From: Bacteroidales bacterium UBA5536
GTDB taxonomy: Bacteria > Bacteroidota > Bacteroidia > Bacteroidales > F082
Reading direction: 5' to 3'
DNA: 64,000 nucleotides
Assembly (NCBI GenBank): GCA_002426795.1
Contig: DINQ01000015.1
Span: 124,001 to 188,000 of the forward strand
Positions 49,741 to 58,830 of the stretch are shown one piece after another. The stretch's first letter is position 1. Every line of letters starts with the position of its first letter. Below the pieces are notes generated by a model. The model saw nothing but the letters and a program-made list of their open reading frames with translations, ran no database searches and was not told the DNA's origin. Both the position numbers and the translations under genes were made by a program.

Positions 49741-51111
49741 TTACCCAAACAAAGCCTCAAACAGCTGATTCACTGTAGCTATAGGCACTATTTCGATTTT
49801 ATATTTGCTGACATCGAGGCCTTTATAGTTGTATTTGGAAATAAAGATGCGCGCAAAACCCAGTTTATCGGCTTCGGCAATGCGTGCTTCTATTCGGTTC
49901 ACAGCACGGATTTCGCCTGATAAGCCAACTTCTGCCGCAAAACAGCTTTTCGAGTCGATCGGGATATCTTCGCTCGACGACAAAATACTGGCCAACACCG
50001 ACAAATCCGTGGCTGGATCATCCACACGGATGCCACCGGCGATATTCAGGAAAACGTCTTTGGCCGACAACCTGAAACCTGCCCGTTTTTCGAGCACCGC
50101 CAGCAGCATGTTCAGCCGGCGCATATCGAAGCCTGTTCCTGAGCGTTGCGGCGTGCCATAGGCAGCTGTGCTTACCAATGCCTGCGTTTCGATCAGCATG
50201 GGACGCAGGCCTTCGACCATGGCGGCAATGGCTACACCGCTCACTTCTTCGTCGCGTTGTGATAGCAGTATTTCGCTGGGGTTGGTTACCTCACGCAAGC
50301 CGTTGGCATGCATCTCGAAGATGCCTAGCTCGGCGGCTGACCCAAAACGGTTTTTGATGGCCCGCAGAATGCGAAAACCATAATGCCTGTCGCCTTCAAA
50401 CTGTATCACCGTATCGACCATATGCTCCAGAATCTTTGGTCCGGCAATGCTGCCGTCTTTGGTGATGTGGCCGATCAAAAATACAGGCACCTGAAAGCTT
50501 TTAGCCAGTTTATTCATCTCGGCCGCTGTTTCGCGAATCTGTGAGATGCTTCCGGCTGTGGCTTCAAGTCCGGGCGACTGCAAAGTTTGGATGGAGTCGA
50601 TCACCACGATATCGGGCTCAATAGCTTTGAAATGGCGCACGATTTCCTGCGTGTCGGTTTCAGTTAATATAAAACAGTTTTGGTTTTTAATCCCAATGCG
50701 GTCGGCGCGCATCTTGAGTTGCTGCTGACTTTCTTCACCACTTATATAAAGCACTTTCACTTCATTCAGCTGCAAGGCCACCTGGAGCATCAGCGTCGAT
50801 TTTCCAATGCCTGGCTCACCACCAATCAGCACCAGCGAACCAGGCACAAGTCCTCCGCCCAACACGCGGTTCAGTTCTTCATAACCCAAATTGATGCGAT
50901 CGATTTTTGTGCTGCTGATATCCTGCACGAGCAGCGGTTTGGCATTACCGGGCAGCGAAATGCTGCTTTTCAGGTCTTGTGATTTTTTGCCGGTGACAAG
51001 TGTTTCTTCCACATAAGTGTTCCACTCGCCGCAGCCGGGACATTTACCAATCCATTTGGGCGATTCGTTGCCGCAGTTTTTGCAGAAAAATACCGTTTTC
51101 GTTTTAGCCAT
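49741..51111 (-). CDS. radA: DNA repair protein RadA
   Basis: 456 residues. RecA-like ATPase that aids branch migration in recombination. N-terminal zinc finger FFCKNCGNESPKWIGKCP GCGEW (four Cys), Walker A GGEPGIGKSTLML, Walker B IVVIDSIQTL, the RadA-specific KNRFGS motif and a C-terminal Lon-like domain (FLNIAGGIRVDDPATDL and AEVGLSGEIRAVNR). It overlaps the start of the NADH dehydrogenase-like gene's end by 8 bases, so the two are co-transcribed. Length and motifs are complete. Confidence 0.96.
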   Translation of the reverse strand: MAKTKTVFFCKNCGNESPKWIGKCPGCGEWNTYVEETLVTGKKSQDLKSSISLPGNAKPLLVQDISSTKIDRINLGYEELNRVLGGGLVPGSLVLIGGEPGIGKSTLMLQVALQLNEVKVLYISGEESQQQLKMRADRIGIKNQNCFILTETDTQEIVRHFKAIEPDIVVIDSIQTLQSPGLEATAGSISQIRETAAEMNKLAKSFQVPVFLIGHITKDGSIAGPKILEHMVDTVIQFEGDRHYGFRILRAIKNRFGSAAELGIFEMHANGLREVTNPSEILLSQRDEEVSGVAIAAMVEGLRPMLIETQALVSTAAYGTPQRSGTGFDMRRLNMLLAVLEKRAGFRLSAKDVFLNIAGGIRVDDPATDLSVLASILSSSEDIPIDSKSCFAAEVGLSGEIRAVNRIEARIAEADKLGFARIFISKYNYKGLDVSKYKIEIVPIATVNQLFEALFG

Positions 51112-52414
51112 CTATTTTTGGTTTCTGAGGTTGAAAAGGCCTGATGATCAGTCTTAAAGCGCTGTTAAAATTCACATAATTCGAAAACCACTGCAAAAGT
51201 GTTGCCAGGCGGTTTTTAAATCCGACAATCGACATCAAATGTACGAAAAGCCAAACGAGCCAGGCCAAGAAACCTTTGAAATGAAAACCCGGCATATCGA
51301 CAACGGCTTTGTTGCGCCCAATAGTTGCCATGCTGCCCTGATCGCGGTAAGCAAAGGCCATCAGTTGCTTTTGGGTTGAAATCCTCAGTAGATTCTTCGA
51401 CAGGTTTTTTGCCTGCTGAATGGCCACCGGAGCTACCATTGGATGGCCTTTGGGGTATTTTGTGTCACCTTTCATTAGCGCCACATCGCCGATTGCAAAA
51501 ATATTTTCATGGTCTTGCACACGGTTAAATGCATCGACCAGCAGCCGCGCCGAGGGTTTGGCCTGCGTTGCTTCGAGGCCAGCAAAAGGAGCGCCCATCA
51601 CGCCGGCAGCCCAGATCACATTGTTCGACGGAATCGGATTGTTTTGCTCAATGTGCACGAGTTTGCCATCGTAATCGTTTATTTTACAGTTGAGCATCAG
51701 CTGAACACCCAGTTTTTGGAGGAAACTTTTTGTTTGCAAAGCTGATTTCTCCGACATGCCACCAAGTAGCCTGCCAGAACCTTCGACCAGAAAAACCTGC
51801 ATATCTTCCATTTTAAGGTCGTGATACTCTTCTTTAAAAACGAATTTTTTCAATTCGGCCAATGCTCCCGCAAGCTCTACACCTGTTGGGCCTCCACCAA
51901 CAATTACAAAATTCATCAAGGCCTGGCGTTCTGTTGGATCTTTTGTGACGATGGCCTTTTCGAGGTTTTGCAAAATCAGGCTGCGCAGGTTGAGGGCTTC
52001 GGGAATGGTTTTCATGCCCATGGTAAACTGCTCAAGCATTTTGTTGCCAAAATAATTCGTTTTGGCACCTGTGGCAATCACCAGAAAATCGTAGTTCAAT
52101 ATGCCTTCGGATGTGATGATGAGGTTTTTTTCGGGCTGAACGGACTCAACATCAGCCAGCCTGAAATACAGCTGACCAAACTGTTTCACATATTTGCGCA
52201 AGGGATAGGCTATAGCATCGGGTTCGAGACCGCCGGTAGCCACCTGATACAACAATGGCTGAAAAGTGTGGTAATTGTTGCGGTCGATCACCACAATCTG
52301 AAAATCATTTTTATGTAGCTCTTTTACAAGGGTAATACCGGCAAAGCCTCCACCGATAATCACCAGACGCGGCTTTTCTGATTCGGGAATATTCAAATTT
52401 TTAGGCAGTTCCAT
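51104..52414 (-). CDS. ndh: Type II NADH:quinone oxidoreductase-like protein
   Basis: 436 residues. FAD site VIIGGGFAGITLVKEL, NYHTFQPLLYQVATGG as in NDH-2, VIATGAKTNYFG, the second nucleotide site VIVGGGPTGVELAGALAEL, IWAAGVMGAP and a C-terminal part with GFLAWLVWLFVHL that binds the membrane. It oxidises NADH and reduces quinone without pumping protons. Its stop overlaps the radA start by 8 bases, forming a two-gene operon. The call is secure at family level. Confidence 0.93.
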   Translation of the reverse strand: MELPKNLNIPESEKPRLVIIGGGFAGITLVKELHKNDFQIVVIDRNNYHTFQPLLYQVATGGLEPDAIAYPLRKYVKQFGQLYFRLADVESVQPEKNLIITSEGILNYDFLVIATGAKTNYFGNKMLEQFTMGMKTIPEALNLRSLILQNLEKAIVTKDPTERQALMNFVIVGGGPTGVELAGALAELKKFVFKEEYHDLKMEDMQVFLVEGSGRLLGGMSEKSALQTKSFLQKLGVQLMLNCKINDYDGKLVHIEQNNPIPSNNVIWAAGVMGAPFAGLEATQAKPSARLLVDAFNRVQDHENIFAIGDVALMKGDTKYPKGHPMVAPVAIQQAKNLSKNLLRISTQKQLMAFAYRDQGSMATIGRNKAVVDMPGFHFKGFLAWLVWLFVHLMSIVGFKNRLATLLQWFSNYVNFNSALRLIIRPFQPQKPKIDG

Positions 52415-52620
52415 CAGGATTGTTTTGGTATTGAAACAAATGTAAACAGCATTTGGCTTTGTTGGGGTATTATTTTCTGTTAAAAAACCAATTGAATAGA
52501 AAGATGATACGTTTTAATTTATATTATCGCGCCCATTACATTTTACAAGGTATAGACTTTACTCATTTATTTTCTGCAGATTAACCGGAAGAGACGTTGA
52601 GAGTTTTTAAAAAACCGAAA

Positions 52621-52658
52621 AAAAGGCAATTGGTCGATCATTTAACCAGTTGCCTTTT
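52621..52658 (-). terminator. Rho-independent terminator for the DPP11 gene
   Basis: AAAAGGCAATTGGT and ACCAGTTGCCTTTT form a 14-base stem (one G-T pair) with a 10-base loop. On the minus strand it is followed by a T-rich run and lies 25 bases after the DPP11 stop. Confidence 0.85.
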
Positions 52659-52683
52659 AGGTATTTAGTATAAAGTTGCCCTT

Positions 52684-54834
52684 TTACTCTACCAGTGTCA
52701 TCTCTTTAACCAAATGACCAGCCCCGGCATATTTGTCCATAACAAAAAGCAAATATCTGATATCGACAGAGATATTCCGGCTCATTTCGGGATCGTACAT
52801 CAGATCGCTCATGGTGCCTTCCCAGCAGCGATCGAAATTGATACCAACCAATTGTCCGTCAGCATTCAATACCGGACTTCCCGAATTGCCGCCTGTGGTG
52901 TGGTTGGAAGCGGTGAAGGCCACGTGCAAATCACCATCCTTGTCAGCATAAGGACCAAAATCTTTAGTCTCGAAAAGTGTTTTGAGTTTGGGTTCAACCA
53001 CATAATCATATACATTTGGGTCTTCTTTTTCAAGAATGCCTTTGTAGGTGGTGAAGTGATTGTATTCAACGGCATCGGCCGGACTGTAACCATCTACATG
53101 CCCGTAAGTAACACGCAGGGTGAAATTGGCATCCGGATAAAAGCGTTTGTCGGGTTGCATGTCCATCAAACCTCTCATATACAGGCGTTCAAGACTGTCG
53201 ATGCGGGCGTTGAGGGTGATCATTTTGGGTTGCAAATTTCCCACAAAGAATTCGCTCAAACTGTTGAAAGCCTGAAAAGCCGGGTCGCGAAGTATCGTTT
53301 TGGCTTTTTTGGCACTGAAATTATCCAGTAGCTTATTGACTGTTTCTTCATTGGCGAACAGCGACTTATCGAAAAGTCTTTTCACATAAACAGCCACATC
53401 GCCTTTGTATTTGCTATCGATTTCATTGAGCAGAGCCGGACGGAAATTCTCGGGTTGTTCTGTGCGATAGATGCTGAGCAGGGCTTCTGCCACTTCACGA
53501 TCGATGGGTTGGTAATAATCTTTGAAAAAGTCGGCACTTTGTTTTTTAAGCCCCTCAACCATACCTTCAATCTTGGCAGGATCGGTTTCTTTTGTCACTT
53601 CCGAAAGGGCTTTGAAACGGGCCGCAAACGAGATAAGTTCGATGCCCATGCCGCCTTCTCTGATGTAATCAGCCGCCAGATTAATCGGCTCGAGCTGGGT
53701 GTAGGTGTCTTCAAAGGCCGGAATAAGTCCTTCATAAGCTGTGTGATTGCCTGTTTTTGCCCATTCGGTAAATTCTTTTTCGAGTTGCTGTTTGCGCTCG
53801 ATGCCATTCAGGCGACGGATGCCCTTGCTTTCACCAATCATCTTTTTCCAGTAATTGGCCACACCGGCATCTTTGGCGGCGTATTGAATACGCACTTTAG
53901 GATCGTTGGCAGCATATTTGCCAAAAATGTCCAGACGTGTTTCGCGCAATTTGATCTTGGGTGGATTGGTGACTTCGGTGATGAGGTTCACGGCCACAGC
54001 TGGCAGGTACTCGCTGGTGCGTGCAGGATAGCCAAACACGAAGGTAAAATCGCCTTCGTCAACACCTTTAAGCGAAATGGGCAGGTGATACGCCGGTTTG
54101 TAAGGCACATTGTCAGGGCTGTATTCAGCGGGTTTTCCGTCTTTGTCGACATAGATTCTAAAAACAGAAAAATCGCCTGTGTGGCGTGGCCACATCCAGT
54201 TGTCGGTATCGCCACCAAATTTCCCGATGTTCGAAGGAGGTGCACCCACCAGGCGGATATCCTTAAAAATCTGGTTGTAAATCATATAATACTGATTACC
54301 CAAAAAGAAGTCTCTGATGATCACATTGTAACCACTTTCCTTTTCGGCTGTTTCAATTAGTTTTTTGCTGTTTTCGGCAATTTTGGCGCTGCGGTCGGCC
54401 TCGGTCATGTTATCTGAAACACCTTCAAGCACCTGGCTTGTAACTTCTTCCATTTTCATGAGCATGGTGACAGTGAGGCCGGGATTGGGAAGCTCTTCGC
54501 TTTTTTTCATGGCCCAGAAACCGTTGGTGAGGTAGTCGTTTTCGAGGCTGCTGTGTTTTTGGATTTGTCCGAAACCGCAGTGATGGTTGGTCAGCAGCAA
54601 ACCCTGGTCGCTCACAATTTCACCTGTGCAACCGCGTCCGAAAAGCACAATGGCATCTTTGAGGCTCGAATGGTTGATGGAATAAATATCATCGGCTGTG
54701 ATATTCATGCCCATTTCTTTCATTTCTTTTTCGTTGAGTTGCTTGAGCAACATCGGAATCCACATTCCTTCTCCGGCCAACAGGGCGCGGAAAGGCAGCA
54801 TCAAGACTGCCATTACGATAAATAATTTCTTCAT
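52684..54834 (-). CDS. dpp11: S46 dipeptidyl-peptidase, DPP11-type
   Basis: 716 residues from the ATG at 54834 (MKKLFIVMAVLMLPFRALLA signal peptide). Triad as in the other S46 gene: His in TNHHCGFG, Asp in GGDTDNWMWPRHTGDFS, Ser in TGGNSGSPV. The specificity residue 18 positions after that Ser is Arg (GINFDRCWEG), as in Porphyromonas DPP11, which cleaves after Asp or Glu. With the DPP7-type gene at 23489 it gives this organism two S46 enzymes with complementary specificity. A terminator lies downstream. Confidence 0.95.
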   Translation of the reverse strand: MKKLFIVMAVLMLPFRALLAGEGMWIPMLLKQLNEKEMKEMGMNITADDIYSINHSSLKDAIVLFGRGCTGEIVSDQGLLLTNHHCGFGQIQKHSSLENDYLTNGFWAMKKSEELPNPGLTVTMLMKMEEVTSQVLEGVSDNMTEADRSAKIAENSKKLIETAEKESGYNVIIRDFFLGNQYYMIYNQIFKDIRLVGAPPSNIGKFGGDTDNWMWPRHTGDFSVFRIYVDKDGKPAEYSPDNVPYKPAYHLPISLKGVDEGDFTFVFGYPARTSEYLPAVAVNLITEVTNPPKIKLRETRLDIFGKYAANDPKVRIQYAAKDAGVANYWKKMIGESKGIRRLNGIERKQQLEKEFTEWAKTGNHTAYEGLIPAFEDTYTQLEPINLAADYIREGGMGIELISFAARFKALSEVTKETDPAKIEGMVEGLKKQSADFFKDYYQPIDREVAEALLSIYRTEQPENFRPALLNEIDSKYKGDVAVYVKRLFDKSLFANEETVNKLLDNFSAKKAKTILRDPAFQAFNSLSEFFVGNLQPKMITLNARIDSLERLYMRGLMDMQPDKRFYPDANFTLRVTYGHVDGYSPADAVEYNHFTTYKGILEKEDPNVYDYVVEPKLKTLFETKDFGPYADKDGDLHVAFTASNHTTGGNSGSPVLNADGQLVGINFDRCWEGTMSDLMYDPEMSRNISVDIRYLLFVMDKYAGAGHLVKEMTLVE

Positions 54835-54962
54835 TTTTCGATATTTTGTGTAAAAATAAGGAATCAAGACAAAATTTTGATTCAAAAATCTGTTAAGTAT
54901 TCAAGTTTTTAAGGGAAAGGCTATTCCGCTCTTCGAATTTTTACAGTTTATCGATAAACTAA

Positions 54963-55571
54963 CTATTTCGAATTGATATTTTGAATGTCAAGCAATGGCG
55001 CCTCTTCCCACCTGATCATTGCATTAAAAAGCTTAAAGTGTGAAAATTCCCCAAGTTCATCCTGTCGGATTGGCGCCGGTTGAATGATTCCCTGTTGCAA
55101 TAAATAAGTACGTTGTACACCATGCAGCAGCGGCCTGTCAGGCGTGAACCAAACTTCGTTTTGTTTGAATGCGATGTTACAATAAGAAGTATCTGTGACG
55201 CATCCGTTTTTAACAATCAGTATGTCGTTGCAGAAGTTTTTTGAAGCATATAGCTTTTCGATTTCGTTGCGGTTGCTGTATTTCAGACTGTACTCAATAT
55301 GTTCTCCATCAACCAATTGAAGACTGGTGATAGGTTTTTTTATATAGGGAATAAATTCTGGTGGTTTGAGTTTTTGTCCGTATAAAATACGGCATTTGAA
55401 AAGACCTTTTTGTGGCACCTCAAACTGTTGTAACCAATCAGCAAGATTTACAGATAAACTGATTCCAAGTAGCTGATGCAAAGACCGCTGCATGCGATTT
55501 TCATGTAGACTGAGCAAAGCAAATCGGCCATCTTCCAATCGGATACTTTCGAGAAGCGGATAATTTTCCAT
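54963..55571 (-). CDS. pabC: Aminotransferase class IV, probable aminodeoxychorismate lyase
   Basis: 202 residues, short for the class. It starts MENYPLLESIRLEDG and carries LKYSNRNEIEKLY with the expected PLP Lys region, NDILIVKNGCVTDTSYCNIAF and GVQRTYLLQ. PabC turns 4-amino-4-deoxychorismate into p-aminobenzoate and pyruvate for folate. It lies just downstream of pabB (180-base gap) with the same direction. A -7-like TATCTTTG ends 5 bases before the ATG, so if used the mRNA would be nearly leaderless. Confidence 0.85.
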   Translation of the reverse strand: MENYPLLESIRLEDGRFALLSLHENRMQRSLHQLLGISLSVNLADWLQQFEVPQKGLFKCRILYGQKLKPPEFIPYIKKPITSLQLVDGEHIEYSLKYSNRNEIEKLYASKNFCNDILIVKNGCVTDTSYCNIAFKQNEVWFTPDRPLLHGVQRTYLLQQGIIQPAPIRQDELGEFSHFKLFNAMIRWEEAPLLDIQNINSK

Positions 55572-55576
55572 CAGGT

Positions 55577-55584
55577 CAAAGATA
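55577..55584 (-). promoter_or_regulatory. Candidate -7 element (TATCTTTG) for pabC
   Basis: TATCTTTG on the minus strand ends 5 bases before the pabC ATG. No -33 TTG is at the right distance. If active, transcription would begin at about the start codon. Confidence 0.3.
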
Positions 55585-55681
55585 AAGATGTCAGGGGTAA
55601 AAAGAAAAAGATCAGATGTTCAAATTATCAGAAGTTCAGAATGGAAGAATATATTGAACGGATTCCAAACTCATAAATCCT

Positions 55682-55716
55682 GAAAAGTAGAAAATCTCCG
55701 ATTTTCGTCACTTTTC
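55682..55716. repeat. Imperfect hairpin between pabC and pabB
   Basis: GAAAAGT and GAAAATC pair with GATTTTC and ACTTTTC around a 3-base loop with small internal bulges. It lies downstream of pabB and upstream of pabC. No T run follows on either strand, so it is not a clear terminator; it could stabilise or regulate the transcript. Confidence 0.55.
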
Positions 55717-55750
55717 AAGGATGCTTGTGCCTCATTCGGCAGTCTTAAAC

Positions 55751-56707
55751 TCATAACCTGCCAAAAGGTAAAACCACTTTCTGCATCAGTTCGTTATACT
55801 CAGCGTGTAACTCGCTGTTGACTGTGATACCACCACCAGCCTTGAAAACAAATTGATTTTCAGACTTTTCTATATATCTGATCATGACTCCACTGTCGAG
55901 TTTTTCTCCGTCGAAAACACCAAAAACACCGGTGTAAAAACCTCTGTCGTAAGTTTCGACCTCGCGAATAATCTCTACGGTACGTTTTTTGGGAGCTCCG
56001 CTAATGGAGCCGGCAGGAAGGAGTTGCGACAGGATTGTCCCGATTTTTTTGGTCCAATCTTCAGACAGTTCTCCGCTGATAAGCGAACTTGTTTGCAACA
56101 ACTTCCCTCGCAATGTTTTGATTTCCTGAACATAGCGAAATTGCTCCACACGTACTTTTTCCGAAACCATATTCAGATCGTTGCGCAGCAGATCTACAAT
56201 GGTGAAATGCTCAGCGCGTTCTTTCGGGTCATTTAATAATAGCTCTTCTGCATTGGGCAAATTGGCATCGATCGTGCCTTTCATCGGGTAGGTGAAAATT
56301 TTGCAGCCATTGATCCGGATAAAAGGTTCGGGCGAAAAAACAGTCAGCCTTTCTTTCATCCAGAGTTTGTAGCTGGCTTTGCTATGATCAAAAATTTGTT
56401 TAAGACTCAGGTTGGTGTCAATTCTGACAGGAAAAGTGAGGTTGAGCAAATACGAATCACCACGCCGTAAATGGTACATCACGGTATTGAATGCGTTTTC
56501 ATACGCTTCAAAGTCAAGGTTCTGAACTTCAAAATGAATATTCTCGGGCAGTGGTTCAACATTCGTGTGCAGGTTGTTCGTAAGTCCATTGATGTTGAAG
56601 AGCAAATGATTCGGGTCAATCTTGTCGATCCGAAAAATGGAAGCGTTTTCTCCGGAAAAATCGACCAAAAACAGAAAAGGTACTTTTTCTTTTCCGTATT
56701 GGTTCAT
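55751..56707 (-). CDS. pabB: Aminodeoxychorismate synthase component I
   Basis: 318 residues from the ATG at 56707 (MNQYGKEKVPFLFLVDF). Longer frames start at 56737 or 56815; a promoter at 56743-56773 makes 56815 unlikely. Chorismate-binding domain with SYKLWMKERLTVFSPEPFI, YPMKGTID, FTIVDLLRNDLNMVSE, AGSISGAPKKRTVEII and YTGVFGVFDG. The MKGTI segment has the Lys used as nucleophile by PabB, whereas TrpE has Ala there, so this is PabB rather than TrpE. No pabA/trpG amidotransferase is in the window. Confidence 0.9.
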   Translation of the reverse strand: MNQYGKEKVPFLFLVDFSGENASIFRIDKIDPNHLLFNINGLTNNLHTNVEPLPENIHFEVQNLDFEAYENAFNTVMYHLRRGDSYLLNLTFPVRIDTNLSLKQIFDHSKASYKLWMKERLTVFSPEPFIRINGCKIFTYPMKGTIDANLPNAEELLLNDPKERAEHFTIVDLLRNDLNMVSEKVRVEQFRYVQEIKTLRGKLLQTSSLISGELSEDWTKKIGTILSQLLPAGSISGAPKKRTVEIIREVETYDRGFYTGVFGVFDGEKLDSGVMIRYIEKSENQFVFKAGGGITVNSELHAEYNELMQKVVLPFGRL

Positions 56708-56742
56708 CAGATCGAAGGCGGAAGCTGTTGGGTGCATATCTG

Positions 56743-56773
56743 CAAAGATAAGGCAAGGAACACCATCCCCAAA
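56743..56773 (-). promoter_or_regulatory. Bacteroidota-type promoter for pabB
   Basis: On the minus strand: TTTG (56773-56770), 19 bases, TATCTTTG (56750-56743). Both boxes match the consensus. Transcription would start near 56737, right at an ATG, or 30 bases before the ATG at 56707. Confidence 0.6.
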
Positions 56774-56825
56774 TCCCATTAAACTGTCGCTGCGTTTTTT
56801 GCCTGCTCTTTGCACAAATAAACCC

Positions 56826-56833
56826 TATTTTTG
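56826..56833 (+). promoter_or_regulatory. Candidate -7 element (TATTTTTG)
   Basis: TATTTTTG matches TAnnTTTG and ends 18 bases before the ATG at 56852. Spacing to TTTG at 56798-56801 is 24 bases, a bit long. Confidence 0.4.
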
Positions 56834-56851
56834 TAAGCAAAACACAAGACA

Positions 56852-58135
56852 ATGCGTCATTTCTATTTTATAATGCTTTTTCTTTTGTCTGTTACTGTCT
56901 CCATGGCTCAGGACACGCTTTGCGTGATGCACTACAACCTCTTGTATTATGGCGAGCCAACCAGTTTTTGTACCATAGAAAACAATGGCATTGAGCAAAA
57001 AGACCCTTATCTGCGCACCATTCTGAATGAGGTGAAGCCCGATATTTTCACGGTAAATGAATTGTCGAATGATGTGTCGGTGCACCAGCATATGTTGGAT
57101 GAAAATCTTAATATCAATGGTATAAATGAATACGAAAAAGCCAATATCAGCAATTTGTCGGGTTCCAATATTGTCAACATGTTGTTTTACAAATCCTCCA
57201 AATTGCGTTTGAAAAACCAATACACGGCGCAAACTCTGGTAAGAGATGTGGATGTATATGAACTGTATTACAATTCGGATGACCTTGCACAGGGCGATAC
57301 TGCTTTTATTGTATGCGTGGTGGCGCATCTAAAGGCTGGAAACACCACTGAAGATGCCGATGTGCGCCGCATGATGACGCAAAACGCCATGTCGTACCTC
57401 GAAAGCAATTTCTCCGACAAAAACTTACTGTTTATGGGCGATTTCAACGTTTATACCGGCACCGAACAGGCATTTCAGAACCTTGTGAACTACGAAAACC
57501 CACAGATGCGTTTTTACGATCCTGTTGATGCCATTGGCAATTGGAACAACAACTCAGCTTTCCGAAACGTGCACACCCAATCGACCAACGCCAGCTCAAC
57601 AGGTTGTGCCGCAGGTGGTGGTATGGACGACCGTTTCGATTTTATACTGATTTCGGATGAGATTCACAGCGCAAGTGGTAGCGTGCGCTACGTTGAAGAT
57701 TCATATCACGCTGTGGGCCAGGATGGATTGCATTTCAATGGCAGCATCAACGGACCACCAACCAATGCGGCAGTTTCACCGGAAGTGGCAAATGCATTGC
57801 AGCATATGTCAGACCATTTGCCGGTTACCCTCAAATTGAGAGTTGATAAAACCCTTCATCTGCGCGAGCGGGTTTCGAAACCATTCATAGTGGAACTTTC
57901 GCCAAACCCGGCGCATGATCAGCTGAAAATCAGGTTTTATAACCAAAAAACGACAAACCTGATATTCGATATTTTGAACCTGCAGGGACAGATTGTATTC
58001 ACGGATCGACTCGATTATACATCAGGCAGCCAAAGCCGGACCATCAATCTGAGTCAGTTGCGCAGAGGTGTTTATATGCTGCGTATCAGCGATCCGTCAG
58101 GCAGGTACGAAGTCAGCAAATTGGTGGTTTATTAA
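56852..58135 (+). CDS. Secreted endonuclease/exonuclease/phosphatase-fold protein with T9SS sorting domain
   Basis: 427 residues with signal peptide (YFIMLFLLSVTVSMAQ). The EEP fold has MHYNLLYYGEP, FTVNELSND, VVAHLKAG, LFMGDFNVYTG, DDRFDFILISDEI and HMSDHLPVTL, all typical active-site motifs (Asn, Glu, Asp, His). The last 80 residues (VELSPNPAHDQLKIRFY ... YEVSKLVVY) form a T9SS type A sorting domain. It could act as an extracellular DNase or phosphodiesterase. It is convergent with lipB with a 2-base gap. Confidence 0.9.
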   Translation: MRHFYFIMLFLLSVTVSMAQDTLCVMHYNLLYYGEPTSFCTIENNGIEQKDPYLRTILNEVKPDIFTVNELSNDVSVHQHMLDENLNINGINEYEKANISNLSGSNIVNMLFYKSSKLRLKNQYTAQTLVRDVDVYELYYNSDDLAQGDTAFIVCVVAHLKAGNTTEDADVRRMMTQNAMSYLESNFSDKNLLFMGDFNVYTGTEQAFQNLVNYENPQMRFYDPVDAIGNWNNNSAFRNVHTQSTNASSTGCAAGGGMDDRFDFILISDEIHSASGSVRYVEDSYHAVGQDGLHFNGSINGPPTNAAVSPEVANALQHMSDHLPVTLKLRVDKTLHLRERVSKPFIVELSPNPAHDQLKIRFYNQKTTNLIFDILNLQGQIVFTDRLDYTSGSQSRTINLSQLRRGVYMLRISDPSGRYEVSKLVVY

Positions 58136-58137
58136 AA

Positions 58138-58830
58138 CTAGTCGTATTTTTCAATTAACTCAGCCGAAAACTGATACATCAACTCAGTTTTCAGAACATC
58201 TTTTACGTTTTTCATCGATTGTTGGCTTCCCAACTCTTTTTCCATGGAGGTTACACCTTTATCTGTAAAACCGCAGGGGTTGATGTAATCGTAGAATTTC
58301 AGATCGGTATTCACATTGAAAGCAAATCCGTGCATGGTCACCGAACGGCTCGCCCTCACACCGATTGCGCAAATCTTTCTGGTTTTGCCGGGTTTGTCGA
58401 TATCGAGCCAAACACCGGTTGCACCTTCCAAACGGGTAGCTACAATCTGATAATGTGCCAAAGTACGGATGACGGCTTCTTCCAGCCGGAAAATGTATTC
58501 GCGGATGCCGATGCCAAACCTGTCCAGATCGATGATCGGATAACCAACAATTTGTCCCGGGCCATGGTAAGTGATGTCGCCGCCACGGTTGATCCGGTAG
58601 AAAGATGCGCCTTTTGAGCGCAGAAAATCTTCATTCACCAAAAGATTGCTGTCGTTGCCCGATTTTCCAAGCGTGTATACGTGCGGGTGTTCTACAAAAA
58701 GCAGATAGCCTGCCTTTTTTTCAGCAACATTTGCCTTTGCCTTGATCATCTCCTGCAAAAGCGATTCCTGGTAGTCCCATGATTGTTGATATTCAAAACG
58801 ATCAAGGTCTTGAAAAACAATCTGATACAT
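58138..58830 (-). CDS. lipB: Octanoyl-ACP:protein N-octanoyltransferase LipB
   Basis: 230 residues. It moves octanoate from acyl carrier protein to lipoyl-domain lysines. Motifs are HPHVYTLGKSGNDSNLLV, RGGDITYHGPGQIVGYPIIDL (active-site region, with His and the GPGQ core), KICAIGVRASRSVTMHGFAFNV with the catalytic Lys and CGFTDKGVTSM, with Cys nearby. The stop/start junction with lipA is overlapping by one base, so lipB-lipA is an operon for lipoate synthesis. The start ATG at 58830 shares its base with the lipA stop. Confidence 0.95.
   Translation of the reverse strand: MYQIVFQDLDRFEYQQSWDYQESLLQEMIKAKANVAEKKAGYLLFVEHPHVYTLGKSGNDSNLLVNEDFLRSKGASFYRINRGGDITYHGPGQIVGYPIIDLDRFGIGIREYIFRLEEAVIRTLAHYQIVATRLEGATGVWLDIDKPGKTRKICAIGVRASRSVTMHGFAFNVNTDLKFYDYINPCGFTDKGVTSMEKELGSQQSMKNVKDVLKTELMYQFSAELIEKYD

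Noticed and set aside
53455..54360. 301-codon plus-strand frame inside the DPP11 gene
   Set aside because: Antisense to a complete S46 peptidase with intact triad.
55682..55716. Hairpin between pabB and pabC considered as a terminator
   Set aside because: Stem has internal mismatches and no T run on either strand.
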